Below are positions 1-9,512 of a stretch of 64,000 nt of DNA, in pieces. The notes under the pieces are model-generated. The model worked only from the letters and a program-made list of their open reading frames with translations, had not been told where the DNA came from and did not search any database. Source of the stretch: Streptomyces tropicalis (GTDB lineage: Bacteria > Actinomycetota > Actinomycetes > Streptomycetales > Streptomycetaceae). Where the stretch lies: positions 558,001 to 622,000 of the forward strand of contig NZ_JARJBB010000001.1 of assembly GCF_029269835.1 (NCBI RefSeq). The letters are read 5' to 3'. The translations under genes and the position numbers were made by a program. The stretch's first letter is position 1, and every line of letters starts with the position of its first letter.

Positions 1-56
1 ATTGCTTTCGGAGAACGACGGGGGGATGTGCGGGTACTGCTCAGTCGTGAGCCCCC

Positions 57-152
57 GATGTCACGCTCGAGGATCTTGCCGGTGGGCCCCTTGGGCAGGG
101 CGTCTGATGCGAAGGTGGGGTCTGCAATCGGCCTCGCCTCATCCTGCGCCCA
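57..152 (-). pseudogene. Fragment of AMP-forming acyl-CoA synthetase (ANL) C-terminus
   Basis: On the minus strand this stretch reads WAQDEARPIADPTFAS then DALPKGPTGKILERD. The second part is the A10-type motif near the end of AMP-forming acyl-CoA synthetases, whose Lys completes adenylation. Just upstream of the readable part the frame meets a stop and runs straight into the hairpin repeat at 166-313; downstream the frame has no family-like ending. I read it as a short remnant, not a working gene. The match rests on one strong motif, so a chance resemblance is not excluded. Confidence 0.42.
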
Positions 153-165
153 CTACTCACCCCCG

Positions 166-313
166 CTCCCATCCCGTCCGTCGTCGACCCACACACCGTG
201 GAGCCGGCGTGGTTCCTGGCGTCGAGGTGGAGCGTGCCACTGTACGAACCACCTGGACGCCAGGGGCCGCGTCCGTTGGGCTCCGCCTGGGTCGACGGCG
301 GGCGGCATGGGAG
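166..313. repeat. Large imperfect inverted repeat (dispersed repeat, copies 1a and 1b)
   Basis: The left arm (166-232) and right arm (246-313) are reverse complements over about 67 bp, with roughly two thirds identity and many of the differences being G.T compatible, so the RNA or single strand could fold into one long hairpin. Each arm contains the core GTGGGTCGACGGCGGACGGG or a close variant. The same core recurs at 28891 and 30461, both beside mobile-element remnants. Read in one frame the arms give similar peptides (VWVDDGRDGSGG and AWVDGGRHGSSP), so a short coding origin is possible but unproven. Confidence 0.65.
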
Positions 314-620
314 CTCCCCGCACACGCCCTCTACGGGCCCGCAGTCGGGAACGGCGCCCCCTCCATCCCGGTGCCGGCCGATCCCCCGCCGGAGGCACCG
401 CCTTGACCGCGGCCCGCTCCATGCGGTGATCGACTCCTGGGGCCGTAGTTTGCTGCGGCCCCAGGGGGCCGGCCCCTGCGCAGAAGGCGTGTGGGGGCGA
501 GGCTCCAAGGGCCGGCCCGCGCCGTGCGCGGGCACCTGAACCAGTGGACAAGCCTGTGACTCGGCTTGCGCGGAGGGGACTCCTCAACGCCAGGGCACGG
601 CCTCATACGCCACCAGACCG

Positions 621-654
621 ATTGAGCCCCCTCCCATCAGGAAGGGGGCTCAAT
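621..654. terminator. Rho-independent-type hairpin
   Basis: A perfect 12-bp stem (ATTGAGCCCCCT at 621-632 with its complement at 643-654) closes a 10-nt loop. There is no T-run, which is usual for terminators in this GC range. No intact gene ends close by, so it may terminate a gene that has been lost from this eroded region. Between about 320 and 620 I see nothing else that I can support. Confidence 0.5.
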
Positions 655-830
655 GGCCACGCACTCACGCACAAGCCTGGGACGAGCCCTCGGACCCACT
701 CCACTTCACAGGCGATGTGCGGGGCATTTCCAGGGCCGGGCAGCGGTGTCCTGGACGACGGCCTGGGCGCCGAGGGGAAAGGATCCTCGTACGCGCCGGA
801 CTCTGCGGTCCGGGCCTGACCGCATCACCA

Positions 831-1058
831 ATGCTCCGCCGGCTCAGGAACCCTGCACTCATGGGATACCGGGTGGAAGAGGACCGCAACGGGGGCGTGC
901 GCCGCTCGAAGATCGTCCTGGGAAACGACGCGAAGCCGATCCGCGTAGCCGATCCGATCTTCGCCGAGGAGCAGTTCCAGAGCCTTCAGGATGCACTGGA
1001 TCAGCGGGGCAAGAAGCAGCCGACCCGACGTCCCGACGGGGCGACGAAGTTCCTCTGA
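831..1058 (+). pseudogene. Truncated serine recombinase/integrase (middle domain fragment)
   Basis: The frame from 831 reads MLRRLRNPALMGYRVEED, then KIVLGNDAKPIRVADPIFAE and EQFQSLQDALDQRGKK. This is the recombinase-domain region of large serine integrases, where the LRNPALxGY segment is followed by the variable loop and then the D-P-[IL]-x-x-x-E-x-[FW]-x-x-[LV]-Q-x-x-L-D helix. The N-terminal catalytic resolvase domain with its Ser and the zinc-ribbon/coiled-coil C-terminus are absent; the frame stops at 1058 where the zinc-ribbon region should begin. It is a dead remnant, probably of the integrase that brought in this accessory block. Confidence 0.7.
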
Positions 1059-1170
1059 CGCGGTCGCGGGCCGGTCGGTGTCGCCACGTCCGGAAACACT
1101 CGGGCAACCGCAGCACTCGTTCGAGGCCGGAACCTCACGGATTCCGACCCCGAACGTGAACATCAGCGTG

Positions 1171-1443
1171 TCAGCGCCGAGCCGTCCTGCCCAGGACGAA
1201 CTCGGCGGCCGCGCCGACCAGAAGTGCCAGGCCGAGGCCCAGTACGCCGGCATTGATGACGGACGGCCCCTGGGACCACGCCCAGGCACAGCCGACAAGG
1301 AAGGCCACCACAACGGCGATACGGCCGGAGGCCGTGGAGATGACGCGCAGCGACTGCTGGCCGGCCATGCGGCGGCGGTACTTCAGCGCCAGGAGCAGCG
1401 CCGCGGCCGCGACGAGGATGGACGGCCCTGCGAAGGATTCCAT
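1171..1443 (-). CDS. Small hypothetical membrane protein
   Basis: The product has 90 aa. Three hydrophobic stretches (about residues 8-20, 42-57 and 62-83) suggest an integral membrane protein with a basic loop (KYRRRMAGQQ) after the first segment and an Arg-rich C-terminus. The start at 1443 is chosen because GGATCGAGGAC precedes the ATG; a longer upstream frame is a shadow of the next gene. It lies 44 bp downstream of the secreted-protein gene on the same strand and is probably cotranscribed. I do not recognise the family. Confidence 0.65.
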   Translation of the reverse strand: MESFAGPSILVAAAALLLALKYRRRMAGQQSLRVISTASGRIAVVVAFLVGCAWAWSQGPSVINAGVLGLGLALLVGAAAEFVLGRTARR

Positions 1444-1487
1444 GTCCTCGATCCTCTCTCTACGGGTGTCGAGTTTCCGCGGGCGAT

Positions 1488-2375
1488 TTACTTGCAGTAG
1501 CCGCCGGAGTATTCGTACGGAAGGAACGTGGGCACCTTGACCTCCACGCACTTGTGGTCGGAGTCCGCGTTCCAGGCAACCCTGGAAATGTTCGCGGCGT
1601 TCAGGATGCCATAGGCGTCGAACGGCGGCGGTGCGGCAGCGAACAATACGGCCACGAAGCCCGCGTTCGAGGCCACGTGGGCCGTTTCCTTCTTGTTGAA
1701 GTACACGGTGCCGCTGATGATCCCCCACGTCCACTTGGGATCGGCGACCACCGGGAAGGCGGTGTCGGAGTCCGGGGTGACCGTCTGCGTGATCGTGTTG
1801 CCTTCGACGGTGTAGGACGTCGGCACCGCCTTGCCGTTGGCGTCCTTGGCCCACGGCGTCTCCAGGCCGCCGATGATCGTTCCGGCGTCGTTGAAGACTA
1901 CGAGGCCGCCCTCGGCAGTCTGACGAACGGTCGCCCCGGCAGGCAGGGAGAGCGTGAACGACTGCTGCCGGGGAGCGTTGGCGTCGCCGAGCGTGAACAG
2001 CGCGCGGAACCCCCCGTCGGTCGTCGCCTGCGCCGCCGCGCTGACGGATGAGTCGCTCCCGGCGAAGACATCGGTGCCGCTGGTGCTGGACTGCTCTTTC
2101 GCCCCGGTTGCCGGCAGCGTGAGGGCAACGGTCGTGTCGCCCTTCGTCGCCTTGATGGGCTCGTCACCGCGAGCGGGCAGCGTCACCTGAGCACCGTTGG
2201 CCGTCGTGTTCGCGTCGGCCGGGAGCAGGTTGTCGGTCCCGGTCGCCCTTTCGATCACCGCCGCCGAAGGAGCGGTGGTGTTGGACGTGTCAGCCGCCGC
2301 GGCGGGCGCCAGAGTCGTGGTCAGGGCGGCTACGCCGGCGAGGATGGAAAGCCCGGCTATTGCACGTCTGTGCAT
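1488..2375 (-). CDS. Secreted hypothetical protein
   Basis: The product has 295 aa. It has a classical signal peptide (MHRRAIAG, a hydrophobic core, then an Ala-rich region ending near APAAAADT at about residue 29). The mature part is Thr/Ala-rich and contains a FPVVADPKWTWG segment around residue 215, a feature I associate with uncharacterised exported Streptomyces proteins, then a C-terminal region with two Cys (HKCVEV and GGYCK) that could pair. GGGGGA before the ATG supports the start. The gene sits between recombinase and RepSA remnants, so it may be cargo of a decayed element. No enzymatic motif was seen. Confidence 0.8.
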   Translation of the reverse strand: MHRRAIAGLSILAGVAALTTTLAPAAAADTSNTTAPSAAVIERATGTDNLLPADANTTANGAQVTLPARGDEPIKATKGDTTVALTLPATGAKEQSSTSGTDVFAGSDSSVSAAAQATTDGGFRALFTLGDANAPRQQSFTLSLPAGATVRQTAEGGLVVFNDAGTIIGGLETPWAKDANGKAVPTSYTVEGNTITQTVTPDSDTAFPVVADPKWTWGIISGTVYFNKKETAHVASNAGFVAVLFAAAPPPFDAYGILNAANISRVAWNADSDHKCVEVKVPTFLPYEYSGGYCK

Positions 2376-2615
2376 GAAGTTGTTCCCCCAAGAGTGGTTC
2401 CGGTCCGCAGGTCAACGCGAACTGATCAACTTCTACACGATCAAACGCAAACCTTCGACGGGGGGATATCCCTCGATCTGCGAGGCAAAGTCCGTCCCTT
2501 TATCCACACTTGGCCATGAGATGGTGAACCGACGCTTCCCTGATGCGGGAATTTCGGACATTCGGTAACGATCGAGCTCCGACGGAGTCGTCCGAGATGG
2601 CCTCTGTGAAGCCTG
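2376..2615. promoter_or_regulatory. AT-richer leader upstream of the secreted-protein gene
   Basis: This gap is clearly lower in GC than its surroundings, notably at 2420-2560, and lies directly upstream of the minus-strand secreted-protein gene, so it most likely holds its promoter. I could not assign -35 and -10 boxes with confidence. A short perfect palindrome, CTCCGACGGAG, sits at 2576-2586. Confidence 0.3.
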
Positions 2616-2771
2616 TCACTCGAACCACCCCACGGGGTCGAACGGCTCTTCCGCACCGTCATCACCGACGATCACGATCTCGCTCTCGATCAGGCTCGTG
2701 GGTCTGGAGCTGACCACCACGAGCGGCGCCGGGGGGGCAGATAGGGGCTCAGGTTCGGGCGTGACAGTCAC
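2616..2771 (-). CDS. Small acidic protein overlapping the repSA remnant
   Basis: A GTG-started frame of 51 aa begins 20 bp inside the 3' end of the RepSA-like reading frame and could be translationally coupled to it. The peptide is acidic, with a Pro-rich start (VTVTPEPEPLSAPP) and an EEPFDPVGWFE end. Small ORFs between the replication initiator and the excisionase are common in actinomycete integrative elements, but I do not recognise this one. Codon third positions are G/C-rich, consistent with coding. No excisionase or integrase follows it. Confidence 0.4.
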   Translation of the reverse strand: MTVTPEPEPLSAPPAPLVVVSSRPTSLIESEIVIVGDDGAEEPFDPVGWFE

Positions 2772-3245
2772 TGGCCTCACTCCCCGCCCGCCTGGCTTCC
2801 AGGCGGAGCCGCCGGGACTCCACCAGGTCGTCTGCGATGCCGGCCGCTACGAGGGCAGCGCCGGGTGTGTGTCCGGACCCGACGTAGCGCCACGCTTGTT
2901 CGGTGACCTGGTCGGGAGCGGCGAGGTGACCCGCGTGCTGGGCGCGCTCCGCTCGCAGTGCCGCGTACGTCGTGGAGTAGACGCGGGACTTGGTGAGGAT
3001 GTGGCCCCGGTAGCCAAGGGTGTGAGCCCAGGCGCGGAGGCGGAGAGGCTCGAACTCAGGCAGTCCACCGAGTCGCCGGCAGGTGCGTAGGAGGGCGCGG
3101 ACGTGTTCGGTGGCGGGTACAGCCTCGACGTCCGCTCGGGCAGTGGGAGAGTGGTCGGTGCGGCGCCTGTCTCGCTCGCGCCTTTGGTGACGCACTTGGC
3201 TACGTACGCAGCCACAGCGTCAGTGCCGGCGCCGGCGCCGTCTGG
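2749..3245 (-). pseudogene. Frameshifted RepSA-type replication initiator, C-terminal part
   Basis: The minus strand first reads DAVAAYVAKCVTKGASETG in one frame, then changes frame near 3150-3180 and continues as VPATEHVRALLRTCRRLGG, LRLRAWAHTLGYRGHILTKS and RVYSTTYAALRAERAQH, ending after WRYVGSGHTPGAALVAAGI. This matches the C-terminal half of the rolling-circle initiator of pSAM2-like actinomycete integrative and conjugative elements (AICEs). The N-terminal half, with the zinc-binding and early catalytic parts, is not recognisable, so this is a truncated and frameshifted relic. Its normal neighbours xis and int are missing. Confidence 0.75.
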
Positions 3246-3363
3246 CCAAGCGCATGACCTGCGTAGCCCCGCGGACGTGAACCCCTCGGGATACCGGCCC
3301 GGTCGTCGAGTCGATCTCCTGGTGTCCGGCCCATGCAGATCGACGCCCGACACCGCAGCGGGC

Positions 3364-3549
3364 TCAGACGCACTCCACCTCTGAGCGAATGCGCGAGCAG
3401 CCTGCCGACTCCGGCAGGGGCGTACAGAGGGCCCGCTTCTGGGCCGCCGGCCGACGTTCAGAAACGCCGACAGCAGCCAGCGCAGTCGCCACCTCCTCCT
3501 CACTCACCCCCGCCAGCGCCTCCATCACCCGATCGAGTGTCTCGCTCAC
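3364..3549 (-). CDS. Short ORF directly after the radical SAM gene
   Basis: A 61-aa GTG frame starts one base after the stop of the radical SAM gene (TGA-C-GTG). Its first 40 residues look like amphipathic helix (SETLDRVMEALAGVSEEEVA) with G/C-rich third positions; the last 20 residues look random. It could be a genuine small protein truncated by the insertion of the element to its left, or chance. It is not the DUF2344-type partner that normally follows this radical SAM gene in actinobacteria. Confidence 0.3.
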   Translation of the reverse strand: MSETLDRVMEALAGVSEEEVATALAAVGVSERRPAAQKRALCTPLPESAGCSRIRSEVECV

Positions 3550-3550
3550 G

Positions 3551-5530
<1,980 letters not shown>

Positions 5531-5602
5531 CTCGCGGACCTTCGTGAGCTGACAGGGGTGACCATCTAGCGTAACCCGCCCGGGGGACTGCGCCGTACGG
5601 GG

Positions 5603-7102
5603 TCAGAGGGCCGCCCCGGCGCCGGCCTGCTTCCACCGGATCGGCAGCTCGGCCTCCACGGCCGCCGCGCGTGCCTCCTCCCTGCCGTACAGCAGCCCGT
5701 AGGAGAAGGTGTTCTCCCCCGCCGCGTGCGCCACCGCGGACAGCTCGCGCAGGACGCGGCGCGCCATGACGCTGTCCTGGTGGTCGCCGAGCAGGGTGGT
5801 CAGGGACTTCATGGAGGCGGTCAGGGAGCGGGCGGGGGTGCCGAGGGCACCGGTGGCGGCCTCGGCGGCGTAGCGGGTGCGCTTGGCCTTCTTGCGGGCC
5901 TCGTGGAGGGCCAGGTCGCGCTGCTCGCCGGGCGGCCGGTCCTGGGCCTCGGCGATCAGGCGGGCGACCTGGCCGAGGTCCTTGCGCACGGCGGCGGCGA
6001 TCACCTTCCGGGGCTTGCGGCCGGCCTTCTTCGTGAGCGGCGGGTCGGCCAGCAGGGCGTCCAGGGCGTCGAGCAGGCCCAGGTAGCGGGCGGAGTCCAG
6101 GACGCCGAGCAGGTGGCCGCGGGCGCTGCCGTGGCGGGCGCCCGACCAGGCGGTGAGGCGCCGGTGCACGGGGCCGAGGAGCAGGGCGGGAGGGAGGCCG
6201 TCGGCGGCGGCCGTCAGGCGTTCGGCGAGGACCTCCTGGTCGCGGTCCAGGCCCAGCGCGTCGGCCAGCCACTTCAGCCCGTCGGCGACCGGGCCGGTGG
6301 TGTCGGGGTCGAGGACGGTGCGGAAGGTGCGGAAGGTGCTGCGCAGCCGGCGGGTGGCGACGCGCATCCGGTGCACGGAGTCGGGTACGTCGCGGCGGAC
6401 GGCGGGGTCGAGGGCGACGAGGGCGTCGCGCTGGGCGCGGAGGTAGGCGAGGACGTGGTCGCCGGCGGTGGCGGGGGCGGGCGGCTCGGTGCGGGGGCGG
6501 CGGGCCGGGGCGGTCTCCTCGAGGGCACGGGCGAGCTTGGAGGGGGCCGCGGAGGGGTGGACGCCCGCCTTGCGCAGCCGTTTCTCCACACGGTCGAGGA
6601 ACGCCGGGTCGCCGCCGTCGGCCAGTTCGACCTCGATCTCGGTCCACCGGGCGGTGCCGCCGTCGCCGGTGAGCCGCTCGGCCCGGACGGAGTCGGCGCT
6701 GACCTCGGCGAGGAGGGCGCCGTCGGCGTCGACGAGGTGGCGGACGTCGCGTTCGGAGCGCAGCCGGACCAGGGGCAGCAGCTCGGCGCTGCGGACCCGG
6801 GAGCGGACGAGTCCGGCGAGGTCGTCGGGGACGGTGTCGGTCAGGGGGGCGCGGATCTCGTCGCGTACGCCGGGGGCGACCGGGAACTTGAGGTGCCAGC
6901 CCGCGTCGGAGCCGCCGGTGCGGCGGCGCAGGGTGAGTCCGGCGGCGGCGAGGCGTTCGTCGGCGGTGTCGTAGTAGACGGCGTCGAGCACGGCGACGCC
7001 CCGGTCGAGGACCGCCGCGACCCCGCCGACGCGGGTCAGGTCGGGCAGGCCGCCGGCCCCGGCCTCGTACTTCCGCTCGATCTCGCGCTTCACGTCCGCC
7101 AT
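5603..7102 (-). CDS. CYTH and CHAD domain protein
   Basis: The product has 499 aa. The N-terminal CYTH domain (about residues 1-200) starts with the diagnostic EIERKYE motif, whose acidic residues bind divalent metal in the triphosphate tunnel. The C-terminal CHAD domain (about residues 215-495) is helical with conserved His and basic residues (HRMRVATRRLRS; HEARKKAKRTRY) thought to bind polyphosphate. The combination suggests phosphate or polyphosphate metabolism, though the substrate cannot be told from sequence. The start follows the CYTH motif position and removes a large overlapping shadow frame. Confidence 0.88.
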   Translation of the reverse strand: MADVKREIERKYEAGAGGLPDLTRVGGVAAVLDRGVAVLDAVYYDTADERLAAAGLTLRRRTGGSDAGWHLKFPVAPGVRDEIRAPLTDTVPDDLAGLVRSRVRSAELLPLVRLRSERDVRHLVDADGALLAEVSADSVRAERLTGDGGTARWTEIEVELADGGDPAFLDRVEKRLRKAGVHPSAAPSKLARALEETAPARRPRTEPPAPATAGDHVLAYLRAQRDALVALDPAVRRDVPDSVHRMRVATRRLRSTFRTFRTVLDPDTTGPVADGLKWLADALGLDRDQEVLAERLTAAADGLPPALLLGPVHRRLTAWSGARHGSARGHLLGVLDSARYLGLLDALDALLADPPLTKKAGRKPRKVIAAAVRKDLGQVARLIAEAQDRPPGEQRDLALHEARKKAKRTRYAAEAATGALGTPARSLTASMKSLTTLLGDHQDSVMARRVLRELSAVAHAAGENTFSYGLLYGREEARAAAVEAELPIRWKQAGAGAAL

Positions 7103-7258
7103 GACCTGAATCTAGTGGCAGGGCGGCCGTGGCGGCAGGGGGCCGGGCGGCCTCCGCCCGCCGACCGGCCCGGACCGGCCAGGTGGGCGGGCGGGGCCGG
7201 TGCGGGCCGCAAGGAGCCGGCTGATCAGGTCCACGGGGGTGAAGGACGAGCCGTTCGT

Positions 7259-7383
7259 GGAAGCGCGTGCACCACCAGCGCCATCGAGCCCTTGGACGCC
7301 CGCTGCCGCAGGGCCGCCACCGCCTGCGGACGCTTCCCCTCGGAACGGGCCGCCCTCAAGCGTCTGTCACGCCTTCCGCCCCG
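7259..7383 (+). pseudogene. IS256-family transposase C-terminal remnant
   Basis: One plus-strand frame reads CTTSAIEPLDARCRRAATAC, then GRFPSERAALKRL. It aligns by eye with the end of Mutator/IS256 transposases (TTNAIESxNxRxRRAVRxRGxFPxxxAALK). Only this short end survives; the DDE residues lie in the missing upstream part. No inverted repeats are evident. The remnant lies at the boundary between the CYTH-CHAD gene and the surface-protein cluster, so an old transposition event is likely here. Confidence 0.7.
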
Positions 7384-7403
7384 TCCACGCGGGCCGGGTG
7401 CTG

Positions 7404-8201
7404 TCACTGGTCGTGGCGATCGCAGTGGTCGTGACGCCCGTCGTGCCCGTCGCCGTCGTGCCCCTCACCGTGGTGGCCGTGGCCGTCGTGCCCGTGGTGC
7501 TTGATCGTGGTGGTGTCGGTGGCGGTGTGGGTGGTGGTGTCACCGCCTCCGGTGACGGTAGCGGTGTTGGTGACCCGTGCACGGGCGTTGCAGGAGACGT
7601 CGACCTTCAGGGTGACGGGCGGGTAGCTGTGCCCGGCGGGCAGGACGTCGCTGCGGGTGCAGGTGAGGGTGGCCGGAGTGCAGTGCCATCCCCTGCCGGT
7701 GATCCTGTCGGCCCGAAGACCTGCGGGGAGGGCGTCGTGGACGGTGACCGCGGTGCCGTTGGTCGGGGCGGCCGCGGTGGCGTTGCCCACAGTGATGGTG
7801 TACACGCCGCCCTCGCCCCGGGTGAAGGTGCCCGCGTGGCTCTTGGTGATGGTCAGGGAGGGGCGGCTGACGGGGACGACCGTGAAGGCGAGGCCGGTAC
7901 TGCCGGTGGTGTCGGTGCGTTCGGGGTCGGTGGTGGCAGTGCCCCTGGGTTCGGCGAGGCCGGTGGTGGTGAAGGTGTCGATCACCGGCACCGCCCTGTC
8001 GCCGACCTGGGCGTCGTAGGCGCGCTGAACCGTGGCGGTCCAGGCTGTGACCAGGACGATCGCCGTGACGGCCGGCCCGGCCGTCACGGCCGCGCTCGAC
8101 GTGCGGGCCCGCACCCTCCGCCACCGTCGGAGCACGCCGCCCGTGCCCCCCGTGCCGCGGCTTGCTCCAGCCCGCCCTCTCCCCTGCCTGAACATCGACA
8201 T
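7404..8201 (-). CDS. DUF11-like exported protein with His/Asp/Gly-rich tail
   Basis: The product is about 265 aa. A basic N-terminus precedes a hydrophobic segment (about residues 35-57; VTAIVLVTAWTATV) that could be a membrane anchor or signal. The middle resembles a DUF11/conserved-repeat Ig-like domain (SLTITKSHAGTFTRGEGGVY, VTVHDALPAGLRADRITG, VTNTATVTGGGDTTTHTATD), typical of surface proteins. The last 33 residues are almost only His, Gly and Asp, with about a dozen His and one Cys, which would suit metal binding. The chosen ATG has GGAAG upstream; an ATG two codons later is equally plausible. It is the last gene of a three-gene surface cluster. Confidence 0.7.
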   Translation of the reverse strand: MSMFRQGRGRAGASRGTGGTGGVLRRWRRVRARTSSAAVTAGPAVTAIVLVTAWTATVQRAYDAQVGDRAVPVIDTFTTTGLAEPRGTATTDPERTDTTGSTGLAFTVVPVSRPSLTITKSHAGTFTRGEGGVYTITVGNATAAAPTNGTAVTVHDALPAGLRADRITGRGWHCTPATLTCTRSDVLPAGHSYPPVTLKVDVSCNARARVTNTATVTGGGDTTTHTATDTTTIKHHGHDGHGHHGEGHDGDGHDGRHDHCDRHDQ

Positions 8202-8479
8202 CTCCGCTTCCAAACCGTCGACAACAAGCTGTGGACACTCATCGTGACATGAGGATCACTTTACGCAATCCGTGCGTGGGCCCGCGCAGATGACACGACG
8301 GGACCGCGGCGAGCACACGGGGCTCGACGCACACAGTGGGTGGGCCAGTGGTGCGCCGAGGTCGGAGCGGCGGCGACGACGCCGGCGCACAAGGAGCGGT
8401 GACGGGCTCGGCGACGGCCGTCGTGCGTCGGCCACGGAGCAGATCCGTCGGCTGCGGGGTCGGGACTCGGCCGGAGCGG

Positions 8480-9508
8480 TCACCGGCGGCGCCTGAGGAA
8501 CCTGGACGGCAGAAGGCACAGAGCGGCGAGGACGAGGGCGGAGAGCCCGGCGGCCACAGGGGTGGGGAAGCGCCCTTGCCGGGCGGCCGACGCAGCGACC
8601 GCTCCGGTGCTCCCGGGAGTCGCCGGGAAGGTGAGGGTGGCGCGCGTGGTGTGCGCGACCAGGCCGCTCTTGAGCGTGAACGCCGCGGTCCACGGGCCGT
8701 CCGGCAGTCGTGCGTCCAGCGGGACGACCGTCTCCGCGAGGTCGCCCGGAGCCAGTGTGGTGCCCGTCCTGGCCGAGAACGGTCCGGCGCGCAGTCCGCC
8801 CGGCCCGCCGAAGAGGGAGAGTGCCCCGCTGATGTCCAGGGCACGGCCCCCCGTGTTGTGGATCCTGGCGCGCACCTCCGCCCGCCCGTCGCGGGCTCGG
8901 GTCGGATAGAGCCGCTCGATCTTGAAGTCCGAGGGTGGCTCACCACCGGGGCCGACGTCGATGTACATGCGGACGCCCACCCGGCCCAGCATCGTCATGG
9001 TGTGCGAGCGGTCCGTGGAGGTGCCCGTCTGCGCCCAGATGACGCCGTACCGCTCCCCGGCGGCGGCGTCCCTCGGCACCCGGACGGTGGTGCGTACCCG
9101 CGCCGTTTCGGAGGCCGCCAGCTCAAGGCCCGTCGTATCGAGGGACGTCCAGCCGGTCAGCTCGTCGGGGGTGCGCTCCGGCGCGAAGGTGAACCTCCCC
9201 TTCGCGATGGTGGCCGCCGCGGCGTAGACGTCGACGTGCATCGGTCCGGACGACTCGTTGGTGACCTCCACCCGCCGCTCGATGGTCGCGCCGGGAGCGA
9301 CGTGGTCGACGATGTAGGCGTGCGCCCGGGGATCGGCGCGACGACTTTCCGGGGCGTCGAGCAGCTTGATACCGATGGTTCTGCCCGCAGCCGGGCCCCG
9401 GGCGGAGGACGCCCCGGGCGCCCCCTGACCCGCCGCCGGCGCGACCCCGGCCGCCTGCACGAAGGCCAGCGCCAGCAGGAGGATCCAGTAACGGGGCGCA
9501 CCCTTCAT
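8480..9508 (-). CDS. DUF916-like secreted, membrane-anchored protein
   Basis: The product has 342 aa. It has an N-terminal signal peptide (residues 5-25), an extracellular region of two beta-sandwich-like parts (GATIERRVEVTNESSGPMHV; RYGVIWAQTG) and a C-terminal transmembrane segment followed by RFLRRRR. The architecture resembles DUF916/WxL-interacting proteins, which bind WxL-domain partners at the cell surface. The gene begins five bases after the stop of the small secreted gene upstream, so translation is probably coupled. The assignment to DUF916 is by architecture and motif feel, not alignment. Confidence 0.7.
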   Translation of the reverse strand: MKGAPRYWILLLALAFVQAAGVAPAAGQGAPGASSARGPAAGRTIGIKLLDAPESRRADPRAHAYIVDHVAPGATIERRVEVTNESSGPMHVDVYAAAATIAKGRFTFAPERTPDELTGWTSLDTTGLELAASETARVRTTVRVPRDAAAGERYGVIWAQTGTSTDRSHTMTMLGRVGVRMYIDVGPGGEPPSDFKIERLYPTRARDGRAEVRARIHNTGGRALDISGALSLFGGPGGLRAGPFSARTGTTLAPGDLAETVVPLDARLPDGPWTAAFTLKSGLVAHTTRATLTFPATPGSTGAVAASAARQGRFPTPVAAGLSALVLAALCLLPSRFLRRRR

Positions 9509-9512
9509 TCCG

